Source of the DNA: Chondrilla cf. caribensis
Lineage: Eukaryota > Porifera > Demospongiae > Chondrillida > Chondrillidae
NCBI GenBank assembly: GCA_964020155.1
Contig: OZ026547.1
Coordinates: 2,006,048-2,033,547, forward strand
Length of the DNA: 27,500 bases
Direction of reading: 5' to 3'
Notes under the pieces: generated by a model
Told to the model about the DNA's origin: nothing
Databases searched by the model: none
Seen by the model: only the letters and a program-made list of their open reading frames with translations
Shown: positions 9,531 through 18,459 of the stretch, one piece after another
Numbering within the stretch: position 1 is the first letter of the stretch
How the letters are laid out: each line of letters begins with the position of its first letter
Program-made: the position numbers and the translations under genes

Positions 9531-9695
9531 TAGTCTCTATCTCTGAGTTTATTTCAGCAAACTTTCGTACAGGGAGCAATGAGGAGTATAATAGTGAATG
9601 TTTCCCAAGACTCCTCTTGGTGTTGTGTTGTGATGCTAGATGCTGTTCAGTTGCATGTGTGTTTGTGCAATGATTGTACTACCATCCTCCCAAGT
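9531..9695 (-). pseudogene. FReD 3' relic
   Basis: On the minus strand, nucleotide similarity to the last part of B/C/E exon 2 is clear: the GGAGGATGGT (GGW) region, CAACTGAACAGCATCTAGCA (family QLNGIYH), ACACAACACCAAGAGGA, then a disrupted LKFAE end and GAGACTAG. Indels and a TAG break the frame. It passes directly into degenerate 41-bp repeats at its upstream edge. Confidence 0.7.
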
Positions 9696-9696
9696 G

Positions 9697-9815
9697 TACA
9701 CTGTACATGTGTTGTGCATGAGAGTCTCAGACCTGTACATTGTGTACAGTACAGAGCATGTGTTATATGTACGTAATATCTGTACATATAATATCTGTAG
9801 AATGTACAGTAAATA
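9697..9815. repeat. Degenerate 41-bp repeat array
   Basis: About three diverged units (GTACACTGTACATGTGTTG, ATATCTGTACATATAATATC and others) between FReD relics 9531-9695 and 10044-10305. Traces also lie at 9375-9425. Confidence 0.65.
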
Positions 9816-10043
9816 ATAGTTGTAATGGAACTGTTTGAGGTTATGACTGTTAGGTATATTAATGTTGGTTATTAACATTGAACAGTGAATGTTGCCACTA
9901 CTCCATTGATCTAATCAATTATTATATTATAATAATTATGAGAATGTTTTGGGTATGAATAGATAATTTCAATATTATAAGTATAATATAGTATAATATA
10001 GTATGCATTGTTACCATGGTTACACAGTAGCATTGTGTTCTGA

Positions 10044-10305
10044 CTAGTCTCTAGCTCTGAGATTCATTTCAGCAAACTTCAGTGAGCGATCACTTATAGT
10101 GAATGTGTTTCAAAGCACAGCCTCATATTCTCTTGGTGTTGTGTCATGATGGTAGATGCCATTCAGTTGTGAAGGCATGCATGCATTTTACCACCATCCT
10201 CCCTCGATGCCATGTGCACAGTTATAGCCAATATTCAAGTCATTGTTTCTGTCATGTGTGGAGAATGCCATTCCATTGAGGTTGTCTCCTCCACTAACTC
10301 CACAC
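10044..10305 (-). pseudogene. FReD relic F with two premature stops
   Basis: On the minus strand it reads DNLNGMAFSTHDRNNDLN, then NCAHGIEGGWW, a stop, NACMPSQLNGIYHHDTTPRE, YEAVL, a stop (Trp TGG to TGA), then DRSLKFAEMNLRARD and TAG. The frame is otherwise intact over about 87 codons, so decay is recent. The N-terminal two thirds of the FReD and exon 1 are missing. Confidence 0.85.
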
Positions 10306-10765
10306 ATACACTAAAAGAGGTAGATTGTGTGATAATTATATTAATTAATAATTATATTAGTTAATACACTACAATATAATACATATAATTATAATATTGT
10401 AGGCATACACAGCTATATACAGTGACCACAATATGTGCAAGGTGTGATTATAAGCTACTAATATAGACTACATAAATTCCCAGCCCATGTACACCATGTC
10501 AACCAGTACTGATAGTAACTAACTCTGATATAAGGTACAGATATGGTGTGTCCTTCAAGGTACTCACTTAGCAAGTTAGACGCTATATACAGTGCAACTT
10601 AGTAACTACATAGGTTAGTACATACTTCTGGTTAGTGAGTACACCTCAGTCATGATCAGTCCCTAGCTCATATATATACACTATGTCAACCAATACGTAA
10701 GTAAGTAACTTTGATAAAAAAATACAGATTTGGTGTGCTTTTTAAGGTACTTATTAAGCATTGTT

Positions 10766-10953
10766 AAGTCAGTATCCATAATTCCAACCAAAAGCAATTG
10801 AATAAAAAGTTGACATTTCGGCTACTATACTGTAACCTTCATCTGAACATGCAAACAAACACAGAAACATGTTCTGATGAAGGTTACAGTATAGTAGCCG
10901 AAATGTCAACTTTTTATTCAATTGCTTTTGGTTGGAATTATGGATACTGACTT
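10766..10953. mobile_element. 188-bp near-perfect palindromic element
   Basis: Two 86-base arms (10766-10851 and 10868-10953) are inverted copies separated by a 16-base loop (CAAACAAACACAGAAA). I find one mismatch, CATCTGAA against CATCAGAA when compared in the same orientation. Such symmetry indicates a young fold-back/MITE-like insertion or inverted terminal copies of a retroelement. It encodes no protein. Confidence 0.85.
10871..10910 (+). ncRNA. Hammerhead-ribozyme-like core in the palindrome
   Basis: CTGATGA (10874-10880) is followed by a helix II made of GGTTAC (10882-10887) and GTAGCC (10894-10899) around the loop AGTATA, then GAAA (10900-10903) and TGTC ending at 10907, the expected cleavage position. 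GTT (10871-10873) pairs with AAC (10908-10910) as the start of helix I. This matches a minimal hammerhead with a very short helix III, a kind reported in Penelope-like retroelements. One extra A lies between CTGATGA and helix II, so activity is uncertain. In the opposite arm the core reads CAGATGA, which should be inactive. Confidence 0.45.
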
Positions 10954-11055
10954 TACAATGAACAACAGCCAGCCACGATCGTCCCTTTGCGAGTACTTAT
11001 TAAACATGCTTGACTGTACATTGCCATATATTAAACATGGTAATTGAATGATATA

Positions 11056-11140
11056 GTTATATCCTGTTTGGTGACCTGTGGTACATGGCTGGAGTTTGAT
11101 ACACCCCTCAACAGGGTACAAATCCCTACTGTGGTACATA
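11056..11140. repeat. Dispersed repeat related to 15128-15215
   Basis: Shared ordered blocks: CCTGTTTGGTGAC, a spacer, then GATACACCCCT or GATCCACCCCTT, AGGGTACAAATCC or AGGATACAAACC, and TGGTACATAC. The copies are diverged, with no convincing protein. Confidence 0.55.
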
Positions 11141-11563
11141 CAGTTGATTCTGGATAAGTAAGTAACTATGAGTTGAATCTATCATTTCAGGGTTAGAGTT
11201 TGCAGTTTCCACCTGATATCTTCGAAGTAGACAGACTGGACCACATTCTGATCTGTGTACTGTACTAACATTGAGTTATACGTATGTAATGAGAATTTGA
11301 CTTGCTCAAACTATTTTATATGGACTTGCATAGGACTTCGGCAGGGGATAATGAGACAGGTCGATATAAGCAGAATTTTGACTCAAGCGAATTCAATTTA
11401 AATGGACTCAACTGTAAGTACATACATGATTATAGATTGCTGCAGCACTCTGTATGTAGGGATTATTCAAAAATATGTGAATGTTTGATAATGAATAGAA
11501 ATTTATATTTTTCTGTTGTAGTAAGCATTGTTCCAATGGTTACACCGTAGAATCGTGTTCTGA

Positions 11564-11710
11564 TTAGTCCCTAACTCTGAGTTTCTTTTCGGCAAACTTC
11601 AGTGAGCGCTTGTAACCAGGGAATGTGTACCAATAGACTGCCTCAGAAGCAATTGGTGTTGTGTCATTGTAGATTCCATTCAGGTGTGAAGACATACAGG
11701 CGTCAGATGC
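11564..11710 (-). pseudogene. FReD 3' fragment
   Basis: The last 47 or so codons of a B/C-type FReD read cleanly on the minus strand: CMSSHLNGIYNDTTPIASEA, VYWYTFPGYKRSLKFAEKKL, then RVRD and TAA. At about 11705 the FReD homology ends abruptly and a plus-strand USO1 exon copy begins, so the rest of the gene was lost by rearrangement. There is no exon 1. Confidence 0.85.
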
Positions 11711-11746
11711 AATGTCTGGTACCATTTCTTGACCTTGACCTGACTG
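11703..11746 (+). pseudogene. USO1: Solo copy of a USO1 exon
   Basis: It matches the USO1 exon at 5305-5348: the same 44-base length, an identical 3' part encoding LVPFLDLDLT, and the same donor G|GTGAGTGAGAG. The 5' part is altered by several substitutions where it meets the FReD fragment. The downstream text is the uninterrupted version of the site that carries a retroelement at 5379. No other USO1 exon is near. Confidence 0.75.
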
Positions 11747-11762
11747 GTGAGTGAGAGGGTGG

Positions 11763-12012
11763 GATCTGTACATACTGTACAGTGTGTACTGTGTTGTACA
11801 TGAGATCTATGCATACTGTACAGTGTATACTGTGTTGTACATGAGATCTGCACATGCTGTACAGTGCGTGTGTACTGTGTTGTACATAAGATCTGTACAT
11901 ACTGTACAGTGTACACTGCATGTGTTGTACATGAGATTTGTTCATAATGAACAGTGTATACTGCGTTGTACAAGAAATCTGTACATATGGTACAGTACAG
12001 AGTATGGAATGT
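11763..12012. repeat. 41-bp tandem repeat array, copy 2
   Basis: About six units of the GATCTGTACATACTGTACAG-type repeat, continuous with the USO1 exon copy on the left and with an AT-rich spacer before gene C on the right (12013-12254, no gene seen). The layout is the same as at 5305-6245 minus the retroelement. Confidence 0.9.
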
Positions 12013-12254
12013 GTTATGTGTACGTGATTTCTGTACATATTGTACAGTAAATAGTAATGATACTTTGTGAGGTTATGTACTTGATGTATGAACTTTATGG
12101 CATCAATTTTGGGTAGTACCACTCAATGAACATCTCCATATATACTCCATTCAATCAATTATTCAATAATATGTGAATGTTTTAGTTAAAATTATGTTAT
12201 TCTGTTATAGAGTATGCATTGTTCCCATGGTTACATGGTAGGACTGTGTTTTAA

Positions 12255-13138
12255 CTAGTCTCTGGGTCTGAGTTTCATTTCAGCAAACTTCAGTGAGCGA
12301 TAACGATGAGTGAATGTGTACCAAGAGACTGACTCCCAGCCACTTGGTGCTGTGTCATGCTGGTAGATGCCGTTTAGTTGTGAATGCGTGCAGGCATTGA
12401 ACCACCATCCTCCCTTAGAGCCTTGTGCACAGTTAAAACTAGCAAAGTCATTGTCTCTGTCATGTGTGGTGAATGCCATTCCATTGAGGTTGTCTGTACC
12501 ACTGCCATACTGTATACAGTCTCCAGCAGTTCCGCTGTAGCCTGTAACCTGTAGCTTGTACTTACTAGCAGCATTACCGACCATAAAGAAGTTGTAGTAG
12601 GCGTATATCTTATCTCCTCGGAAATCAGCCATGTCAATTCTCATTTCAGTTCTGGCAGTTCTTGTAGTGAGACAGTGTATCTTCTCCAGACCAAGCCACT
12701 GCTCACCCCAGACTGAACCGAAGCCAGAAACATAGTCTGCCCAACCTCTAGTGAAATTCACCGATCCATCCATTCTTCTCTGGAAGACGGTATATTGGTT
12801 GTTGCAATAAACTTTGAATGGTTTCTGGTTTGGGCAGTGAGGGTCAATAGTGTAGACTCCATCTTGAGTACATCCTCTCTGATAGACCTCCTTACAGTCA
12901 CGAGATAGAGGGTCTCCAGGGTTACCTGTATGATTGGACAAATAATCATATCAAATGTTTGTATCATATCATTGAAAAAGCACTACACCTGTGTGTACAT
13001 ATTATGTACGCTATATACAGGCTAGTGTGTAGTTGTATGAAAGTATGTAGTTAGTGTGTTGTACTCACATTGTCCATATGCTGTAGAAGCTAGTAGGAGT
13101 ATGGCAATAGCTGTTGATCCATGACTAAAGTTGATCAT
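12255..13138 (-). CDS. Secreted fibrinogen-related domain protein, gene C
   Basis: Exon 1 is 13069-13138 (MINFSHGSTAIAILLLASTA then YGQ), exon 2 is 12255-12925, and the intron is 143 bp with donor T|GTGAGT, phase 1. The product is about 246 residues, the same length as B and close to it in sequence. FReD landmarks are RGCTQDGVYTIDPHC, NFTRGWADYVSGFG, WLGLEKIHCLTTR, GYSGTAGD, the Ca2+-type motif DRDND followed by FNCAQ, GGWWFNAC, and a C-terminus LKFAEMKLRPRD. Differences from B concentrate around the Ca2+/ligand segment (CIQYGSGTDNLNG, DFASFNCAQGSK) and in the segment before LKFAE. The mature protein is predicted to be secreted; the lectin function is inferred from the family. Confidence 0.9.
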
Positions 13139-13223
13139 GTTCTTCTTCCTGAGCTGTGACTTTCTTCTTCTCCTCTTCTCCTTGATCTCTCTTAGTTGTT
13201 GCTTTTGTGGGTTGAATGGTGTT

Positions 13224-13278
13224 CTTTTATAGCATTGGTTAGTGGGTGTGTACATGTGGGAGTTGTATTGTCATGACA
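13224..13278 (-). promoter_or_regulatory. FReD gene C promoter
   Basis: TATAAAAG at 13224-13231 and the palindrome TGTCATGACA at 13269-13278, with the same spacing as in gene H. The leader is slightly different from the other copies (TTTCTTCTTCTCCTCTTCTC region). Confidence 0.65.
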
Positions 13279-13927
13279 GTATGTGGGTTGTCCTGGTATT
13301 ATCATCATCACACCACAGTCATAAATGCAGGATTTTGCAATTAATTAATCTAATTAAGTAGTTATGTCTTGAAAATATCAGAAGGATATGTAGTTTAGTT
13401 GTGGTATTATTTGATGTGTCATACGTCTTAATGTGTTTATGTCTCCTCTAATGTTGTTATCGTATTTTGTATAGTTTCTGTTTGTGTGAGTGGAGTCTTG
13501 TGACATTCCAAGTTTTGTGTCTCCTGTCTCCTAAGCAGTATGTACGTATGTGAAGTAATGGTACATGTGTTGTACTTGTATGAGTACTGTAATGTATGTA
13601 CTACATGTACTGTAGTGGTGGTGTGTGTGGAAACTGGGTTTGTGTGAAGTATATAATTATTATTGCTATGACAATGATAATTTGTAAGAATGTTTGCTTC
13701 CAGTTTTAATGATATTTATATCCTTCCACCCACTCACATGCAAATGCAAACTCATAAAGGGTATACACTGCATCATTGATATAAAAGAACTACACTCTTA
13801 ATAGTTGGTATGCTAGAATATGTTAATTGTATAATATGTTCTCATTGCTTGTAATAATACTCCATCCACACTTAGTATCATTTAATGTTTTATTGTAATT
13901 CTTCACACTGGGATTGTTGCTCTTGTG
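13279..13927. other. Intergenic region between FReD C and pseudogene D
   Basis: No gene is seen. Positions 13560-13640 share the GTACTGTAGTGGTGGTGTGT-type block with the upstream flanks of A and H, so the duplicated FReD unit includes this upstream sequence. The remainder is AT-rich and unassigned. Confidence 0.5.
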
Positions 13928-14819
13928 TTAGTCACGAGGTCGTAGCTTCATTTCAGTAAACTTCGTGGCATTTTGTTTTCTATGAGCTAGAGGATGCCAA
14001 TACATAGTCCCTCAATTACTTGTACCAGAACAATAGCATCCGTTGTGGTTGGAATATTGGCATCTCTTGTACCACCGTCCTCCTTGAAGTGAGATACTGG
14101 CACTGTTCCCATTCTACTGATCATAGTCGCGATCTATCTTTTGTGATAAACTGCATATATACCATTGTGATTGGCTAACCTATCCTGGACGGTACTGTTC
14201 CAGTACTGGCCCAATTGTGGTATCCTACATCTAATATGTAGTTAGTACTAGGACCATTGACGTAGAAAAAATCATAGTGGGCGTGTCTGTTTCCCAAAGA
14301 ATTTGGCTAAATCAACTCTTAGTTGTCTTCTCGGTGCTGCTGGGTCAAACAGTGCTCTCTTGAGGTTCCCAAATCCAGCAACATAATCTGCCCGATCCAC
14401 TTCAGAAGTCTTCCATCTTTTCTTTTCTGGAAGGCAGTCCACCCTCCATTTTTCATATCACAGAAGACATTAAATGGGTTTTCACATTCAGGGTCAATAG
14501 TGTAGACTCCATCTTGTCTACATCCTTTGAGATATGCCTCTTTACAATGTTTATTGGGTGTCGATGGACCTTTGTAAGTACATCCAGAACATAATATGTA
14601 GGATAGAGTAGTCACTATATGTAAGGTCCCACATGAATGTATGAAGTTGTGTAGTGAGTAAGGTCCTACACATTACATACATCAAATGTGTAATATTCCA
14701 GACATTGAGATACATACTGTATGTAATGGAGTGCCTATTCTACCCACATTGTCCATATTATGCTTAGTAGCTAGTAGAGGTATGACAATAGTTGTTGATC
14801 CGTGACTAAAGTTGATCAT
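13928..14819 (-). pseudogene. FReD pseudogene D
   Basis: Exon 2 runs 14569 to 13928. It opens well (GPSTPNKHCKEAYLKGCRQD, VYTIDPECENPFNVFC) but breaks after about 80 codons through indels near 14320-14400. The rest shows only patchy FReD similarity down to CTTC-type LKF codons and a final TAA. Exon 1 (14748-14819) is 72 rather than 70 bases because of small indels (CTACTAAGCATAATATGG against CTACTACAGCATATGG), so it no longer ends in phase 1. The leader upstream stops at about 14906, and the TATA box and promoter are replaced by unrelated sequence. It is most similar to copy G. Confidence 0.85.
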
Positions 14820-14906
14820 GTTCTTGTTCCTGAGCTGTAACGTTCTCTGTAGTCAGGGTTCTCTTTCTCCTTGATCTCTCTTACTTGTTGCTTCTGTGGG
14901 TTGAGC

Positions 14907-15436
14907 CGAAAATTTGACCTTTAATATTTTTGACCTTTTGCCAATTCGGCACTTTAACCGGTTTCTCACCACTTGTTAGTATCAATGTTGCATCCAAAAT
15001 CAGCCGGGAACGACTTGGCTCAGGCTTAATACCAGTCCATTTTAGCAAATTGCATATGTATGCGTGATATACGTAGGGCCGCCATGTTTTTTTCGCGTCA
15101 TCCCTACATATAGAGTGCTATCACACTCTATGATAGTTTTGCCCTGTTTGGTGACATAGCTTGTGTACACACACTTGATCCACCCCTTATCAAGGATACA
15201 AACCTTACTATGGTACATACGCACATAATTGCAGATTATTTAAGTATTATGCCAAAAAATGGCTGATCTGTACCTTATGTACATTGCAGTATCACACAAG
15301 TTTAGATATACTGTTGGTGTTTCATATAATATTATAGCCCCAATGTTGGTGAGAAAATTGCAATAATGTAATGTATCTGCCTTATTTTCTGCATCATCCT
15401 TACATATCGAGTGCTATCACATTCACTCTACGATGT
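14907..15436. other. Unrelated sequence replacing the promoter of D
   Basis: Homology to the FReD leader ends at GGGTTGAG near 14906. The following sequence has no recognised gene. CATCC(C/T)TACATAT(A/C)GAGTGC at about 15095 recurs at about 15395, and 15128-15215 matches the repeat at 11056-11140. It may be one or two nested non-coding elements. Confidence 0.5.
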
Positions 15437-16285
15437 AATGTGTACTGTGTTGTACATGAGATTTGTACATGTTGTACAGTGTGTACTGTGTTGTACATGA
15501 GATCTGTACATGCTATACAGTGTGTACTGTGTTGTACATGAGATTTGTACATGTTTTTACAGTGTGTACTGTGTTGTACATGAGATTTGTACATGTTGTA
15601 CAGTGTGTACTGTGTTGTACATGAGATCTGTACATGTTATACAGTGTGTACTGTGTTGTACATGAGATCTGTACATGCTATACAGTGTGTACTGTGTTGT
15701 ATATGAGATTTGTACATGTTTGTACAGTGTGTACTGTGTTGTACATGAGATCTGTACATGTTATACAGTGTGTACTGTGTTGTACATGAGATCTGTACAT
15801 GCTATACAGTGTGTACTGTGTTGTACATGAGATTTGTACATGTTTGTACAGTGTGTACTGTGTTGTACATGAGATCTGTACATGTTGTACAGTGTGTACT
15901 GTGTTGTACATGAGATCTGTACATGCTATACAGTGTGTACTGTGTTGTACATGAGATTTGTACATGTTTTTACAGTGTGTACTGTGTTGTACATGAGATC
16001 TGTACAATGCTATACAGTGTGTACTGTGTTGTATATGAGATTTGTACATGTTTTTACAGTGTGTACTGTGTTGTACATGAGATCTGTACATGTTGTACAG
16101 TGTGTACTGTGTTGTACATGAGATCTGTACATGCTGTACAGTGTGTGCTGTGTCTTACAGGAGATCTGTACAATGTCATACTGTACAGTGTGTACTGTGT
16201 TGCATATGAGATCTATACATACTGTACAGTATATACTGTGTTTTACAAGAAATCTGTACATACTGTACAGTACAGAGTATATTAT
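15437..16285. repeat. 41-bp tandem repeat array, copy 3, with higher-order structure
   Basis: About 20 units of 41-42 bp: TGTGTACTGTGTTGTACATG then AGAT(C/T)TGTACATG and a variable end (TTGTACAG, CTATACAG, TTATACAG, TTTTTACAG). The variants follow a repeating order, CTATACAG unit, TTT(T/G)TACAG unit, then TTGTACAG/TTATACAG unit, so a trimer of about 124 bp was itself amplified about five times. Units are rich in GTAC and nested palindromes (TGTACA, AGATCT). Unit homogeneity falls off after 16140. Confidence 0.95.
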
Positions 16286-16528
16286 AATGAGGTATAATAT
16301 GATATCTGTACATATTTTACAAGTAGGTACTATTGAGGTTATGTACAGGTATGAACTTTTATGATATTATTTTGAGTATTAACACACAGAGAATATCTCC
16401 AGTAATCAATTTATTAAATCAATTGTTCAAAAATATGTAAATGTTTTTAGTAATGAATATGAAATTACCATAATATTCTATTATAGTATGCATTGTTCCC
16501 ATGGTTACACAGTAGGATTATGTACTGA
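16286..16528. other. Spacer 3' of FReD copy E
   Basis: AT-rich spacer homologous to those before C and F (GAGGTTATGTAC, ATATGTAAATGTTTT, GCATTGTTCCCATGGTTAC). No gene is seen. Confidence 0.6.
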
Positions 16529-17022
16529 CTAGTCTCTAGCTCTGAGTTTCATTTCAGCAAATTTCAGTGAGTGATAACTTGTAGTGAATGTGCCCCAAAG
16601 CACAGCTTCGTAGTCTCTTGGTGTTGTGTCATGATGGTAGATGCCGTTGAGTTGTGAAACCATGCAGTAGTTGTACCACCATCCTCCCTTCCACTGTTGT
16701 GCACAGCCATCACCATTACTCGAGTCATTGTCATATGTGGAGAATGCCATTCCATTGAGGTTCCATCCTTCACTGCCAAACTGTATGCTGTTTCCAGCAG
16801 TTCCATGGTAACCTGCAACCTGTAGCTTGTACTTACTAGCAGCATTGCCGACCATAAAGAAGTTGTAGTAGGTGTATTTCTTATCTCCTCGGAAATCAGC
16901 CATGTCAATTCTCATTTCAGTTCTGGCAGTTCTTGTAGTGAGACAGTGGATCTTCTCCAGACCCAGCCACTGCTCACCCCAGACTGAACCGAAGCCTGAA
17001 ACATAGTCTGCCCAACCTCTAT
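16529..17022 (-). pseudogene. FReD copy E, 5'-truncated
   Basis: An open frame covers the C-terminal 160 or so residues of a B/C-type FReD: RGWADYVSGFG, WLGLEKIHCLTTR, GYHGTAGNSIQFGSEG, FSTYDNDSSNGDGCAQ, GGWWYNYC, SQLNGIYHHDTTPRD, and LKFAEMKLRARD with TAG. The acidic Ca2+ motif is changed (DNDSS instead of DxDND). Homology stops at 17022 inside the RGW codons, where the 17-bp minisatellite begins. The N-terminal FReD part, intron, exon 1 and TATA box are all gone. With no signal exon it is very likely non-functional, though truncated recently because the frame is intact. Confidence 0.85.
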
Positions 17023-17029
17023 TGTGTGT

Positions 17030-17112
17030 ACACATCCCTGGTTAGTACACACTTCTGGTTAGTACACACTCTTGGTTAGTGCACACTCGTGGGTAATGCA
17101 CACCCCTGAGTA
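17030..17112. repeat. 17-bp minisatellite, short block
   Basis: About five units of the CTGGTTAGTACACACT family seen at 495-962. It occupies the exact place where FReD E lost its 5' part. Confidence 0.85.
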
Positions 17113-17159
17113 CACACATGTACCTCACTCATTCCCTAGATAATGTATTAACTACATTT

Positions 17160-17230
17160 GTCATTGGTTTGTACATATGGGATTTGTGTTAGCATGACCA
17201 TGTATTGGCTGACATGCCAATATTATCATC
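17160..17230 (-). promoter_or_regulatory. Remnant of FReD upstream promoter
   Basis: CATTGGTTTGTACATATGGG, then a TTGTGTTAGCATGACCATG segment and TTGGCTGACATG, correspond to the sequence upstream of the TATA box in genes A, C and H. The TATA box, leader and exon 1 are missing between here and 17022. It marks the former 5' end of copy E. Confidence 0.55.
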
Positions 17231-17463
17231 TATTCATATTATCAGTCATGGGATAGTTGCAGTAATATTTCTGATTGTTCCACTCCCACATAATGTCGAA
17301 CAGTCTCTAAATAAAATTACCAGTGGCCAGTTCAGTGGTTAGAAAGAGGTTCTGACCATCAATTATATTCATGAGTGCCATATTAGGATATACAGGTATA
17401 TGTACATGAACACGAAATAGTACAGAGTGTGATGGTCTGGCTAGTGAGACTGTTATAGTCAGG

Positions 17464-17501
<38 letters not shown>

Positions 17502-17934
17502 GTATATATATTATACGTAATTATAGATAGATAGATATTATGCTACTATCAGATAAACACTGTACATTTCCTTATATATTAAATAAGCTTAGCATGCTGC
17601 AAAACTTTTACATGTACAGTCCAACTTGCTTAGTTATTGCATGTACTTGCCATATTTGTGCTTCTTTCGGAAAATATAACATACGCTGGTCAACACACAT
17701 ATTTATAGTATATAAACATACACTACTATATGAGCAGAGTCGCTCTTGAATGCATTATCCATGTACACTAGGAGCATGTACTAAGCAGGGTACTTACTAC
17801 CAAGCAGGATACTTACCAAGCAAGGTGTAAACCAATACATGCAAGTGACCTGATTGAATGATAATGCATGCAGTTACCTCATTTTACCACATGACAAGCT
17901 ATAGCTGAAGCATTTTTGTGCTGGGTAACCTGAA
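17231..17934. other. Unassigned AT-rich intergenic sequence
   Basis: It contains a (TA)n tract at about 17466-17500 followed by TACGTATATATATTATACG and GATAGATAGATA. No gene, RNA or transposon is recognised. CAGGGTACTTACTACCAAG-type short direct repeats lie at 17787-17825. Confidence 0.5.
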
Positions 17935-18175
17935 ACAATTCCCATTACATCAGAATATTTATTTGGTATGTATCAATCTAGAAGGCTTTGATATTTTAGG
18001 AATTTTCTTCATGACATGATTAAAATCTGATGTAATTTGAATTTTGTCTCTTCTTCATATGACTGGGCCTAGCCCTTACCCAATGGATTGCTAGTGAGGG
18101 AATTTCATTTGTACAATGTCATGTCGATTATGCTCTTTGAACAGGAATAGTTTATGATAACTATGAATAATGTTA
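17935..18175. repeat. Dispersed repeat, copy 2, with a hairpin
   Basis: It matches 168-462: CCCATTACATCAGAATATTT, GATTAAAATCTGATGTAATT, CTTCTTCATA, ACTGGGCCTAG and GACTATGAATAATGTT-type blocks in the same order. It carries the same ATTACATCAGA/TCTGATGTAAT inverted pair. Confidence 0.65.
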
Positions 18176-18459
18176 TAATATTCCTCACCAAAATAGCATG
18201 TATACCATATGTGTATATTTGTATTGATAATATTGTTATCAATCATTTGCCATGCAGTTCCCATGTACAGTATCACTTCCTGTAATGAATCTCATTAAAG
18301 TTAGTACAACAAAGGATTAATACATCATTAATCATACCACACAATTAATTATAACACAATCTATCTAATGTTAGTGTATGTGTAGAGTTAGTTATTGTGT
18401 GTGTGTTTCCATTAATCCTATAATTGCACACAGTGTGTTTATGACCATTGGTTGTTGTG

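Larger units (their letters stand above)
10306..11055. other. Intergenic region with direct repeats and the palindromic element
   Basis: Apart from the palindromic element at 10766-10953, I see no gene. Positions 10479-10580 and 10663-10767 are direct copies of each other (shared CATGTCAACCA, GTAACTAACT and AGGTACT parts, roughly three quarters identical by eye). A third fragment, GTACTTATTAAACATGCTTG, sits at about 10993. Confidence 0.5.

Noticed and set aside
10918..11139. 73-residue minus-strand frame, resembling the one at 15042-15224
   Set aside because: The similarity between the two is explained by a diverged nucleotide repeat. Part of the first frame runs through the palindromic element, and no known domain is recognised.
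15437..16285. Possible CRISPR-like array of regular repeats
   Set aside because: There are no unique spacers: the whole unit is repeated head to tail, and the DNA is animal. It is a satellite.
15400..16297. Repetitive frames with MYRSHVQHSTHC-like units
   Set aside because: They come from the 41-bp tandem array (also at 5962-6324 and 11680-12122). The unit length is not a multiple of three and no start context or homology is seen.
17540..17749. Small plus-strand frame in AT-rich intergenic DNA
   Set aside because: Length and composition are as expected by chance; no splice context or homologue is seen.
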